A stretch of 39,326 nt of DNA, from the NCBI GenBank assembly GCA_024741835.1, contig JAENRP010000337.1, forward strand, positions 8,111-47,436, in the 5' to 3' direction. The position numbers were made by a program, and so were the translations under genes. Positions 10,800 through 21,681 of this stretch are shown here, piece after piece. The notes under the pieces are model-generated. The model saw nothing but the letters and a program-made list of their open reading frames with translations, was not told the origin of the DNA and did no database searches. Numbering within the stretch: position 1 is the first letter of the stretch; the number at the start of each line of letters is the position of its first letter. The stretch is from Diplocarpon mali. Lineage: Eukaryota > Ascomycota > Leotiomycetes > Helotiales > Drepanopezizaceae.

Positions 10800-12034
10800 T
10801 CAAGCCCCGGCATGCAAAATATAACCGCCGTCAACAGCCACAGTTTGACCGTTCAAGTACTGATTGGTAGCAACAAACAGTACTGCACCAGCCATATCCT
10901 CATCCTTACCAGGTCTATGTGCCGGAACCTTCTCGTACTTCTCCTTTTCAATATGACTCTTCTGGTCAGTGCCACTCTCTCCAGCGGTCATCTCACTCGG
11001 AAAGACGCCGGGAGCGATGCTATTGACTCGGATCTTCAGTCCATTCTCTGCAATCTCCGAGGCAAGCAACTTAGTAAGGTGGATGGCGGCGGCCTTGCTG
11101 GCGTTGTATCCGAAGTGGTGTTGAGAGGCTTGGACAATCCCGGAAATGGAAGAGATGTTGATGACTGTGCTCGAATAGCCGTGCTGGGACTCAGTGGCCT
11201 TTTGGAGGAGAGGAAGGAATGCGACTGTCATGAAGAAGAGTTGAGGAACGTTGGTGCGGTAAGTATTAACCCAATCATCGAAGGTCGAACCTTCGGCATC
11301 GAACAAGTTCTTCTTCATCTCCTCCGCCGTCTTAGCCTCTGTTTGTTGAGTGTTTCCGCTTCGTGTAGATTAGCCTCGTATTCCATATAATCTTTGTAGA
11401 TTCGACTGGTCGATGACTTTTCCGTATAAAAAATAGATGTACGTACGCGATTCCCGCATTGTTGATCAGAATGTCCAATCTCTTCTCCCGCGACTCGATC
11501 TCCTTGACTAGCCCAGAGATCTCTTCCTTCGATGTAACGTCTGCAGCGAGTGGAATGATCTCTCCGGCAATGTTCTGTCCATGGTTCTTGACTACGCTCT
11601 GAAGCTTCTCTTCAGTTCGTCCGACAATGTAGACCTTGGCTCCGTTGACGGCAAGTGCTTGCGTAGCCTGGAAGGACATGGTGGAATTAGTGCTTGTCTG
11701 ATCGAGAAGATCTCTGGAGAGAGAAAGGCTAAGGACTGGGGCTTCAGGTTTAGGAAAACATGGGCCTCCCTACCATCAATCCGATGCCACTACCACCTCC
11801 AGTAATCAAGGCAACCTTGCCCTTGACATTGAACACCGAGCTGAGCAGGAAGTTGTTGTTTGATTGAGACATCTTGATTGCAGTCGTTGATAGTTGACGC
11901 TGATCTTGTGTTGTGCATGTAGTCGAAGGTGTTGAGGTAATTGCTGAGGAAGGAAATCTCTTCAGCGCAATTGCTCTATAAGGCCGTGACGTCACAGCCA
12001 CCCTTCGTAATGCACCCCTCAACGCGTGCGACAT
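10800..12034 (-). CDS. Short-chain dehydrogenase/reductase (SDR)
   Basis: Three exons on the minus strand, 12034-11774, 11667-11443 and 11336-10800, give 340 aa. The donor of intron 2 is inferred (GTACAT, paired with acceptor CAGAG). This is a classical NAD(P)(H)-dependent oxidoreductase with a Rossmann fold. The cofactor loop is TGGGSGIG (~79-86), the NNAG motif lies at the end of exon 2, and the catalytic set is Ser ~225 (NISSISG), Tyr 239 and Lys 243 (YNASK). The C-terminus ends in the usual NGQTVAVDGG element. It resembles fungal proteins annotated as 3-oxoacyl-ACP reductase (RhlG-like); the substrate cannot be told. Two in-frame starts exist. The upstream one (12034) adds 54 residues rich in Arg, Ala and Ser without acidic residues near the start, like a mitochondrial presequence. 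ATG 11872 would give a 286-aa cytosolic form, closer to the usual family length. Confidence 0.92.
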
Positions 12035-14115
12035 TGTTAAACGAGTAAACCGAGGAGAAAGTATAACTGTTACGAATTATGGTAGGCGTGATATCGATTT
12101 CGTACTACCATAATGTATGGATTATCAAATCTCCAAACGAAATCGATTGAAATTACCTGGAATAACTCCAACACCGATGACGTTGCTGATGTTTACTCGC
12201 ATCACGTCACGATTCTCGCTAAATCGGCGCCCCTGAAAACCCGGTAAAACATCGGTCCTTCAAGCGAGCGAACGAAGTGGGTTCCCGTATGCCAAAGTAA
12301 ACATCAGCCGGAATATACTTGGCTGAGTTCTAGAGGTTGATTGCGCTGACTATTTTGAGAGAAAATCTTTCTTACACATAGAAATATTTAGTCACTACAA
12401 ATGAGCTCCCTAGACTCATATTTTAACGGAATTTAGTTGCTGTAAACGTGACCCAGCTGGAACGAATTCGCAAAACTCCTTCCCTCCTACCCCATCCTCA
12501 GATTAGCTTGCTCAGTTCCAGGGACAAACTAACCACCGCCACCAGGCATGCGAAAAATAACCTTGTCTCTTACCCTCGCCTTGGAACCCTTCCCTCCTCT
12601 GAGATTAACTCACAGAGCATTGCCATTCGCCAAAAACTTATCGCCGCTCATACGCTGTCCACCGCCAGCATTCGAAGGATACGCAAAAGCTCTTCTGATC
12701 TCCTTTTGCTATAACTCTCAGGTCAGGGAGGAAATTCCAGTGCTTACTGTCCTTTTTTTTGGTAGTCCTGACGCCAGCGTTGGCTCAGCCCGCAACTCGG
12801 AAGTTGTAAACAAGCACTATTCTGCATGGTGATATGAACAAAAAATTGCGTGAATGCTCCTTCACGAGATCAGAAATTTAAATGAATTTGTATCGCTCGC
12901 CTTAAGACATATATTGAAGATAATGTCAGCTTCTTTGGTATGTTGACTCGGAATACATGGCTGTCACAAGCTACAAAAGCTCCTCGCTATCGAGCTGAAC
13001 TTTCGGTCATTATATCTTCGGATAGTGCTGACTCTATCGTTAGGTGTGGTTACGTGAATGATAATCGGAATGGAGCTCTTAAATTTGGAGGATTTCAAAA
13101 TTTGGCGAATATTCTCTAAGTATTCTCATACCTTCATGGCACGAAAAGGGTCTCGATGGTGGAGCCAACCTACCACCTCGCGTTGACGATCTTTCAGGAT
13201 GCGAGGTTTGCGAATAGGGTAAGGTATTATTTTTGAAAATGATTAAGGGTTTAATGTTGATGTTCTGGGAACATAGCAGAAAATTTCGAGGAAGAATGAA
13301 CGCGGAATACTGCGCCTTCACCTTTCAAATCTTTAGATTATATGAGAAGATCTTCAGGTACTTACTGTATCTGACCCGAAGTTTTCAAATCCGAGTATGA
13401 AGGCAAAATCGACCACCATCCGAGAGTAGTTGCTTACAGTGGCGCGAGCATTCGAGATCCTGCTTATTGCAGATGATGTCTTCGAATTCCTGTCCTAGCC
13501 TGTTGAAGAGGCGCAATATATTGGCCGCGCCACAAGGTCCCCCGAAGTGTGGGATAAAACTACAGGTAACGAATCTTATTATAAGAAAGTTGCTCCAGGT
13601 GCGAAGGTGGGCTGGGCTGAAAATCGAAGATGACTCGAAAATTAGCAGAGAAGTAATATCTGTCCTCGTCCTCAAGTCGGTGGCTTTTTACTTGCATATT
13701 GTTTCTTATTAGAATCCAAGGTTCCGGGATAATTTCTACCAGTTCATCAAATAATTTTGCGTTAAATTTTGACTACGGACAATTGTTCGTTTTGAAAGGA
13801 GATGAGAGCACTAGTGTGGACAGATGCAGCCGCAGATTTGGGAATAGAGCAAGATTACGATGGACTTGGCTTTAAAGAAAACGGCATTGAAGGAAGTACA
13901 GAAATCTGGGCACAGTCTCTTAGAGTAATTTAGGTTAGACCTAGAATGAGGCATATACTTGTCCCAATCACTTATACTGTTGACTTTCTTATCTCTTAAG
14001 CAGGAACGTAAGTGAAGTGGAGCTGCTGACAAATCCAACATGCGCCATGTCAAAATACTTCATCAATCGATACCCAGAGATCTTTTCAAAGCAAACAGGT
14101 TTGCACTTCCCAACG
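12035..14115. other. Intergenic between divergent SDR and adenylyltransferase genes
   Basis: About 2 kb of AT-rich DNA. Open frames up to ~96 codons occur (for example - 13675-13385) but have no recognisable domain. The minus frame around 13560-13440 (GGPCGAANILRLFNRLGQEF) has protein-like composition, yet I cannot assign it. The two flanking genes are transcribed away from this stretch, so both promoters should lie here. Confidence 0.45.
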
Positions 14116-15086
14116 ATGGCAACAGAGGCATTTGAGGCCCGCGCGCTGCGGCAGTTCGACGCGCTTGTCAAGCGTGGAGAATTGTTTTGGGAGCCAAACA
14201 CCCCACGTTTGATAGAGGTGGGCAAATTCAAAGTGCGTATCGACAGATTATCTACCATTTTCGGACACTCATATCTTCCCTAAATGAGATCCTAGCTAAA
14301 TTAACAAATTAGTTCCTGTTTCGTATCGCCCCAAGTTTTAAAAAGAAGCCCATCCAGAGCGCCGACGATCCGGGCAGATCCAAAGATCTCCATGTATTTT
14401 CAGATACAGATCCCGATTTCGTCATCGGTTTCGTCGGGCCAGCTCACAAGCTGATCTTAAACAAGTATTGTATCGTGAGGCCGCAATACATTCTTCACAC
14501 AAATGTTTTCACGCCTCAGGCGGAGCACCTGAATGAGTCTGACTTTGCGGCGGCGTGGGAAGTGCTGGGAAAGCTCAACAGTAGACATGTGGTAATCTTC
14601 AACTGTGGCGCTATGGCTGGATCAAGTTTGGGGCATAAACATCTGCAAGTTTTGCCTAGGCCAATGAGAGAAGATGGTTTCGAGCTCTTCCCAGATGCGT
14701 TGGGCATTGTTGATGGTATGTGTCACGTGCCATCTCTATTTGTCGCTTCCACCGCTAAAGGCTGTGTAGAAAGCAACACAGTGAAGGACCTCCCGTTCAG
14801 ACAAGCAGCGAAAAGACTCTCATCTATTCCAAATACCACGGAACTTGTCGAGGTTTATGAAGTATCGAAGAAGGTTGCTGGGATTGAGCCAACAGCACCT
14901 CACAACGTGCTATTTGTTGAGGAATGGATGTTCGTGATAGCAAGATCCTGTGGTAAACAAGGAAGCCTCGGAGCGGGTGCGACTAATATGTCTGGTTGGC
15001 CGTGGGTGAATTCTGAAGAGGAAGTTAGTGAGTGGGAAAAATGTGGGCCGATGGAATTGCTGCGTGGTTTTGGAATCCCGACATGA
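14116..15086 (+). CDS. ATP adenylyltransferase / Ap4A phosphorylase (APA1/APA2-type)
   Basis: Exons 14116-14232, 14313-14715 and 14782-15086 give 274 aa. Intron 1 (80 nt) is needed, since it contains stops. Intron 2 (66 nt, GTATGT...GCTAAA...CACAG) is frame-neutral and stop-free, but removing it restores the family-like join ...GIVD-V-KDLPFRQ. The HIT-superfamily signature GHKHLQ puts the nucleotide-binding His residues at ~147 and 149. The conserved blocks DPDFVIGFVGPAHKLILNKY, RPQYILHTN and PHNVLFVEEWM follow the order of fungal APA proteins. The family cleaves diadenosine tetraphosphate with phosphate to ADP and ATP and acts in the cytosol. An upstream in-frame ATG at 14047 exists; 14116 is preferred because the protein then starts like its relatives. 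At 274 aa it is shorter than yeast Apa1 (about 320). Confidence 0.88.
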
Positions 15087-15360
15087 GTATTTTTCACTCA
15101 ATGATGTTACATAGTGTTTGTAAGAAAGTAAGGTTTGTATAATAAGTAGAAATACTTGCGAAATATTCATAGATAAGAAATTTAGATATAGACAGAGTAA
15201 CAGCATCCACTCCAGTCTCGTTTAGCAACTTTTGCCTCGCCTCTCTCAAACAATGCAGCGTCCTGCCGTCATTTCAAGCACATCCTAACAAAGCCTCTTA
15301 TCTCCTCAGCAGATAGTCATTGTATGCTTGGATAAAATTCGGTCCGGGTTACAGAACCTA

Positions 15361-16322
15361 TCATATGATCCATATCAAGCCTGCACCTGCAGCTTCTACT
15401 GATATATCCCTTTTACTCTCCCAGACTCCATCAGCTCTATGGAAAAATCTCAAAATAACTCCCGCACCCCAGGCAGCGTCATCATACATATTCACAGTTT
15501 TCAGTGTATCTTTCAGATACTTGTCTGTCCAGGTGGCTTTCTTGAAAGCCGTGATCTTCTGCACGTTGATAAAGTTATCGAACTCAGCATGTCTCTAGTA
15601 AGTTAGAAACCGACCCTTATTCCAGACCCCATGCAAGTCGCAATTTTTACTTCTCTCAATGTTACCGAATCCGAAATTCAGCGAGTCTATAGTAACGTGA
15701 TCAGTGTGCACAAACTACATACGCAACTCGTTTGGTTTGAGAACGTTTGAAGTTACGGGCCCAAAGCGAGAGAGGAATGCTCCGTTGAGGCGTATGGATT
15801 ACACGCTGAATTCGTGGCCTTCGGGGTCTCAAGAGACGACGGAAGAATTAGAGTTGGAGAATAAAGCATTGCATATTAGCTGGTGTCCGAAGCAGGAGCC
15901 GAAGAGCTTGATGTGAGGATGTGTGATATAGATGTCTGGTTTGGGTGAGTTTCATCAAGCAAGAGAAATGAGTGAAGTATTTTTGACCAACTCAGTTAGA
16001 AATTTGCTTTATGAATCTGTATCGTATGCTTCTGCTGCTGCTGCAATGTTATGAGTACACATTGAGTGGGGGTTTAGTCTGCTTTTGTGAACCAATGCAG
16101 GTTTCTGATAGACATAGCTGATCCATTAATTGTTAGTCCAGCAGAATGGTGCAGATTATCCAAAGTCGGGAGATATCCCTGCACGCAATCGTAGCTACTG
16201 AAATGAAGTTTCAGCTTGGGAGATCGAGGTAGTTTTGTCACCGCAACTCTTAGAAGATCCCCGAAGATATCACAGTAGAGTCCTAGTTTAGCGTGGATGT
16301 TTGGCACTGGAGTATCGCATTC
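15361..16322 (-). pseudogene. Decayed class I glutamine amidotransferase-like gene
   Basis: Minus-strand remnants line up with fungal GATase-1 proteins. The N-terminal exon begins after a CAG acceptor at 16322 (ECDTPVPNIHAK, then YCDIFGDLLR and SSYDCVQG). The nucleophile elbow KLFGSCFGHQ has its Cys codon at 15894-15892. A C-terminal block carries the expected catalytic-His region as RHAEFDNF (His codon 15591-15589), where the family usually has GHAEFD. Between the Cys and the His the frame is continuous but holds four stops: TGA 15831, TAA 15801, TAG 15717 and TAG 15597. At least two sit where relatives have Gln (before FVHTDHV and in TYQGHAEFD), fitting CAG-to-TAG. The frame ends at a normal stop, 15363-15361. 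The protein would be a Cys-His-Glu amidotransferase-fold hydrolase; as written it cannot be translated. Confidence 0.8.
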
Positions 16323-17495
16323 CTGAAAAGCAACGAGAGTTAGTTCTTTAGAATCATAATAGAGCCTCTGTAGTCACCCTCGAGAAGCGTTTCAACACAC
16401 CAGAACAGCTAACTTTAGATAGCAGTTAGCCATATTCACGTGCGTATCCAGAATCCCCCGTCAAAGGAAGTTGTGAGAGCACGACAGCTGCAATACAATT
16501 TCCTTCGGAAGAAGAATGTTCACCTCGAAATAATAAAAGCCAATTAGCGGCAATGAGTTGTCGTTCATCACTCTCTCTATCCAGCAGTGCCCCCTCTTGA
16601 TTGGCCAGCTGTATCATGACACATCGGCACGAGAGAGATCAGGACGAGGGCGCAGCTAGCATGCGATTGGGAAACGAGTCGAGTGCATGGGAACTCCACC
16701 GTTCTGACGAGGCTATGAGTCCCGATTGAACCCATGCAGCCTCGAAATACGACTTTTTTCTTCAACTCCGAAAGTCAGTCACGTGTTGGATCGTCGGAAC
16801 CCGACATCAGGATCCTGGGTAGGTATGCATCCCATCCAATCGATGCAGTGACATGCCGCTGCTGAATCCATTTAGTGGATGACAAGCATTGGCATGCGTT
16901 TGAGTGACTTCGAATATCTTTGATGAATTCTCTTCCCCACCTGTTTTCCCTCTCTCGCTTTCCCAACGTCTCGCACAATAACAGTATCCCAGAAAGAATC
17001 GCATCAATAGGTAGCTCCCGGAGCACGATGGCTTCTAATGTGCATTCGTCTTCGGCTTAGCAACTAAATTTGGCCGTTAGAAGTCTTCGACATATACTTC
17101 AATCCTCCTCCCCACCCATAGCGTCGCGAACTTCTCCGTCTAGTAGTTAATGTCTTGACGAGTCATGATACGTTGCACTTGCCACGCAAAACCCATCGTT
17201 GCCAGATCAGAGAATGACTTTTCTGCCTCGTGACTGAATCCACCCTTAGGATAATCAAAGTCGCCAGTCTGGTCGGGTCAAAAGTTATTGCCACCATGGA
17301 AATTCAGCGGCCTCCGTGGGAATCAAAAGTACAGGGAACAGTTCTCGATTTAAAACACCCTGATGAAAGAATCCAGCCCATTTTCATCCCATCATCTTGG
17401 TCTATTCTGAGCCGCTGGTAGACGATAGTAGGCACCGTATCATCTGCAAGCGGGCTGTATGTAACTGTGGATTTGGCTGACTTTCCTCTCAATCG
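16323..17495. other. Intergenic between two pseudogenes, nothing firm
   Basis: A first exon of the amidotransferase (one start ATG and a few codons) should lie just right of 16322 but I could not fix it; an ACTAAC branch site and a CAG acceptor mark the intron. The rest has only short open frames. An N-terminal part of the nitrilase may once have lain at ~17230-17495 but I do not see its conserved catalytic-Glu region. Confidence 0.4.
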
Positions 17496-18068
17496 TATGT
17501 GATCACTTGCAACTCGAGGATTCTTGCGTCGGTCTACACCACCCAGGTCAAGATTGACACTTGCGTGCACATTATTAAGCACTGCCAGAAGGTAGAGGCT
17601 ACCCGCGCCGAGTGTCTCATCTTCAGTAATGGCATCGGTAACACCACCGAGCTTGTTGTTGACGCCGAGATGGGTCGCACGTTTTGACCACTTGAACTAC
17701 TGGGAGAACATGAACCCATTCCTCGAGTCCTGCGCCGCCTCCCCCGAAGAGCAAGTCCACGTTACTTCTTGGCCTGTTTACAGTGATGCCGCTACTCTCT
17801 AGCACCCAGAACCATACGCAAATATCAACAATGCCAACTCGAACATTGCCAACCCGGCTTACGCCACCGAGACTGCTACGTTTACACTTGAGCCTTTTCA
17901 AACTATTTCTGCAGAGGGTATCGAGCTGAGAATACTCCCTAGGTAGGAGCTCGAGAAGCCCAGAACCTAGAACAGCCAGAGTCGATCTTCGGCCCGGATG
18001 GAAGGGATTTTGTCGAGCACTTTGCCAAAGATTTGAGCGGTCTTTGGATCTCATCAACAAGAATATAA
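17496..18068 (+). pseudogene. Decayed nitrilase / cyanide hydratase-like gene fragment
   Basis: The translated pieces follow the second half of a fungal nitrilase: a Lys region KVEATRAECLIF (~17596), IGNTTELVVDAEMGR, then after a frame change LNYWENMNPFLE (~17692-17727). After that come EEQVHVTSWPVYSD, NPAYATETATF, FQTISAEGIE, and after another shift IFGPDGRDFVEHFAKDL. The catalytic Cys of the superfamily (usual context LNCWENMNP) is encoded here by TAC at 17698-17700, so it is Tyr, a G-to-A change. In-frame stops include TAG 17800, and further TAGs near 17943 and 17971. The N-terminal third with the catalytic Glu is missing. Nitrilases hydrolyse nitriles to acids plus ammonia; this copy is dead by several criteria. 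Confidence 0.78.
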
Positions 18069-19400
18069 CTGTGTTGGGCTTTCGGTTCCACTTGCTGCGC
18101 TTGATCACGAGGAGTAGGTGCCACCATGAATGCGGTGTGGGAGGGGCATTTGTACTGTGACTCGGATGAAATCTGTTTCTTCTCTGCATGTCGATGGCAA
18201 TGTGGCACTAGAACAACTCTACGTGTTGAGCTTTATTTCTTGTTTTCTACCTTTGCTTTGGCCATTTCGTCCCAGTTAAATGTACAACAACTTCGCTGCC
18301 TAGGTACTTCATGATTGAACTATGTTATCAGACACCAGGACTGGCGTTACCCAAAGTCAATCAAAATTTGGCATGACTGCCATCTGGTCTCCCATGCACG
18401 TCGTGGGATGTCACTACAGGCATTGCTGCAGATACCTTTTCCATCAACGCAGGCTGCCGGCAATTTTTCTTTTAGATTATCCTAATCTGCAATCGTCGCT
18501 GAAACCGTGTAGCAAATACGTCATCCTATTCTAAGATTATAACAGTTGTTGCATCTCACGTTACTAAAGCTGGGAAACTGCTTTTCGGGTTGTCCACTTC
18601 TCAAGTTGTCCTCAAGCAGCTCATGTATCCCAGAACAAGGTGATTACTGTCAGATGCTACGAATTCTCAAGATATGAGGATAGCAAATCATAGGAAATGC
18701 ACCTTGATCCCTATGGCTTCAAGTATATAAGTACCAATTTGCTTTCTATGTATGCTCTACCGACCCAGGAATGCAGCGCATCCCCCCCTATTTTTCAGGA
18801 TCTCGCCGGGGCCAACCTGCATCGGTGCCACTTCAACCCCCGCAGCACAACAACGTCAGAAGCCCGTACGGCTCTAGTCGCATAAGTACGCTACCGGCTA
18901 CCTGCTTTGCTGGGCAATGCACGATCCTTCATCTCATTCTCCTATTTGCTCCTACAGTAGCTTATCACTGCTTGCTTTTCTAGACATTTCCTATTCACTC
19001 CGGCGAAGAGCCTCCTTATCTCCCTCTGGCGACTTTTGTTTGTTTATAAAAAGGCTTGGCTCCAGTGTACCAATTCTCGCAAACACTACGCTCCCAAAAC
19101 ACCAGGTTGCTTTCGTACAGAACAATACCACTCACTACCCCCCCCCAAGCTCCGTTTCCAACTTGGAAATTGGGAGTAGTTGGTTTCTGCAAGGCCAAGC
19201 ATCAGTTAGATCAAAATAAACTGCGTCGGATCGGGGTTCCTTGGGGTGCACCTCCGGTCAATGGCCAAGATGATTACCCAAGTAAGCTACATGCGAATGA
19301 TTTTATCTCCTCACTACCACCCGTCCATGGATATTTCCCTCCTGCTCCCATCTTATTTCTCCCCTTTCCAGCCTTGCTCCTCAGCTCCACTTCCAAAGTC
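18069..19400. other. Intergenic, nothing recognised
   Basis: No convincing coding sequence on either strand. CT-rich and CACTACC-rich text from ~19120 to 19390 is compatible with the promoter of the small secreted peptide gene to the right. Confidence 0.45.
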
Positions 19401-19406
19401 TATAAA
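19401..19406 (+). promoter_or_regulatory. TATA box of the small cysteine-rich peptide gene
   Basis: TATAAA lies 40 bp before the predicted signal peptide, preceded by a long CT-rich tract. This arrangement is common in strongly expressed genes for small secreted fungal proteins. Supported by position only. Confidence 0.5.
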
Positions 19407-19445
19407 TGTAACACACCCAAGCTCACACACGGAAAGCTGCTTCAC

Positions 19446-19694
19446 GTGTATCTTCTCTCACTCATCTTCGCGCTCACCTCCGCCGTTCCCATCGCCATGC
19501 CGATTGACTCTTTCACTGACGTCGACTTCGCTACCGACAATTCCGCCGTGGCTCAATCCAGTCTCGTCTGCCACTCCGGACTGCCCGCCTCAGTCTGCGC
19601 CTCCCAGTACAGCGCCTCATGTGACGGCGGCTTCTTCAGTCACTCGGCTCAGAATGGTCGGAGCTGCACGAGTAGACAGTGTTATTGCAGCTAA
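19446..19694 (+). CDS. Small cysteine-rich secreted peptide (defensin-like), start codon missing
   Basis: The frame encodes a hydrophobic leader (YLLSLIFALTSA), a propeptide-like acidic stretch, and a ~45-residue Cys-rich tail ending in C-x4-C-x-C before TAA... (stop at 19692-19694, TAA). Six Cys remain, spaced C-x8-C-x7-C-x14-C-x4-C-x-C. The C-x-C end is typical of cysteine-stabilised defensin-like peptides, but the usual C-x3-C is absent; a Tyr (TAC) stands exactly three residues after the second Cys, where a TGC-to-TAC change would explain it. No in-frame ATG precedes the leader. The codon at the expected place is GTG (19446-19448), 40 bp after the TATA box. The gene may be dead, may start at a non-AUG codon, or may get its ATG from an unseen upstream exon. 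Confidence 0.5.
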   Translation: MYLLSLIFALTSAVPIAMPIDSFTDVDFATDNSAVAQSSLVCHSGLPASVCASQYSASCDGGFFSHSAQNGRSCTSRQCYCS

Positions 19695-20289
19695 TATTTC
19701 ATTGTGGATCAATTGCTAATGCTGATGAGTGAAGGATTGGATACGAGCATTAGAGTGCCGGATAAGTATCACTGGCAGCCCATAGGCTGGAGGGCGTTAC
19801 GGGTGTGGCGGTATTCTTGCTGAATTTTATTTTGCTGATGGGTCAGGGCCATAAACTCTGTCACGGAGTACGATGGGGTGATTCGTGGAAGATCTTGGCG
19901 TCGGGCTGAACGTGGACTTCGAGGTGATTGCAGCGAGTTGAGACACGGGGAGTGATCACAGTGAGTGATCTTTGAGGAAATATGTATAATTTTGAGAAAT
20001 CTAATTGCTTTCCGCTTCGTCAAGCTCTGAGCTCCTGTGTGCTCTTACACCAAATCAGTATATTTAAGATATTGAAACACAAGAGTCTAGAACATTCCCT
20101 TTGAGTTGATGAATCCTGGCTCACAATGTGCTCTTGACATCGCAGCTAACATGACTCGGAAATTTTAGGGCCTCCAATGTCTTGGGGAAAGAAATCATCA
20201 AAACCCAGAAAGAAAAAGAAAAACCGTAAAAGGCAGCGGCTCGGGAAAATCTGGCATTCATCATGTAAACTGGTGCAAATGAGTGACCA
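19695..20289. other. Intergenic between converging genes
   Basis: AT-rich DNA between the secreted peptide gene (+) and the kinase gene (-), which converge here. It should hold both 3' UTRs. No open frame or repeat of note. Confidence 0.5.
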
Positions 20290-21681
20290 CTAACAGGTGC
20301 TGAAATACGGATGCGCTGAAGCCTGGAGTGGAGGAGCCATGGTTAGTGAGTTCGCAAATTTCAAATGGTTACATGCATACCTCAATAGCTGTTGCTCTCT
20401 TTCCACCCTCGAAGCACACTAGCTTCCGCACTAGATCCCTGGCATTCTCACCAGCATCAGGTAGCAACTCCTCCCATGAATTCCCAGGGAACTCCTGATA
20501 CCAATTGAACGGTGGAGTTGAGAAATTCTTTGCCTCGGGCCAAACTTCTTCTGTTGGCGTCCCGATTGTTTTGAAGATACTCAAGATCAAACCCAGCTGA
20601 TTGCCATCCTCAGATGTCTCTCTTGACTCAAATAGCGTTTTAGGTGGCTTGCGCAGACACTCGACAAGCATAGCCCCAGCTGCCCACATATCGAGACTCG
20701 TACTGTATGCCCGGTTGCCAAACAAGGTTTCGGGAGCACGGTAGCAGGTTGTGCCTACCTCGAGCACTTTGTGGTGAGGTGGCTCATCTATAGCAGATAA
20801 ACTGGGATGCCATGTTGTTCCGAAGTCTGAAAGGTACGCTGGGCCAATGCCTGATGCGAGCAGGAGGTTGGATGGCTTGATATCTCTGTGGATAATGCCA
20901 TTCTTGTGAAGATATGAGAGAGCTGAGAGGAGATCACGAAAGCAGGATTTCGTGACAGCTTCTGGGACTGAGCCTGACCCAATGACTTTGGCGAGAGTAA
21001 GAGGAAAGAACGGGAAGACAAGTACCAGGCGTCCTTCGCTGTCCTTGAAGGTTTCGTTGAGTTTGATGACCGAGGGATGAGAAAGCTCATTAAGGATCTT
21101 GACTTCTTGTGATGGGCGGTGAGGCTCAATGTTCCGGGTTTCGGTGATGACTTTCAGTGCGACGGTTTTGCATCGGTATACTTCAGCAACCAGACCTGTG
21201 GCGATATGCTGGCAATCTGCATATATGCCGATGGTGATACCGGGATTTTTAGATTGTGGCTCGGATTCTGATAGATCTGGCAGAAAGTCTTTCGTGATAG
21301 CGCTGCACGCGATATCGTAAGCCTCCTAGACCAAGTCAGAAAACCGTAAAGAAAGGGTTTCGGTTCAAGTTCAAGTTCAAATATAAGTAACGACAGCTGG
21401 AGAAAATTGAAGAGGAGCAATATCACGTGATAAATCGTTTCATCTCGGGACCATACTCACTCTTGACTCGGAGGTGTTGTAAGCCTCTGTTTCCACTGCA
21501 AATGCCGACTTGTGCGCAGTGCCAGTTGAGCTCAAGCCCTTTGCTTCAATGCACTTCTTCCTAGATATTGAGTTAACTGGGAACGTCAGTGGTGTAAACT
21601 AGAGAATACTAACAGCTTCTCTATATTCTCGTAGCGCTCTGTAGCACCTAAACATGATCTCCAACCAGGTGCCGAGGCCAT
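20290..21681 (-). CDS. CDK-like Ser/Thr protein kinase (CDK-activating kinase type, Csk1-like)
   Basis: Four exons on the minus strand: 21681-21614, 21560-21461, 21325-20381 and 20322-20290; lengths 68, 100, 945 and 33 sum to 381 codons plus stop. Introns of 53, 135 and 58 nt all have GT...AG ends and fit phase. The kinase domain has VALK (Lys ~114), a Glu in helix C (~130, SQEVKIL), HRDIKPSN (~202-209), DFG (~223-225) and the activation-segment end YRAPE. CDK-group features follow (DMWAAGAMLVE, then GTPTEEVWPE). The Gly-rich loop is degenerate (ATGLVAEVY without GxGxxG), as in some CAK-type kinases. The last exon gives the usual AHPYF ending. CAK kinases phosphorylate CDK T-loops in cell-cycle control. 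It is head-to-head with Syp1, sharing a ~450-bp promoter region. The subfamily name is an inference. Confidence 0.9.

Noticed and set aside
14716..14781. Reading straight through this segment of the adenylyltransferase
   Set aside because: It is frame-neutral and stop-free, but has GTATGT, a GCTAAA branch and CACAG, and its translation interrupts the family pattern; I treat it as an intron.
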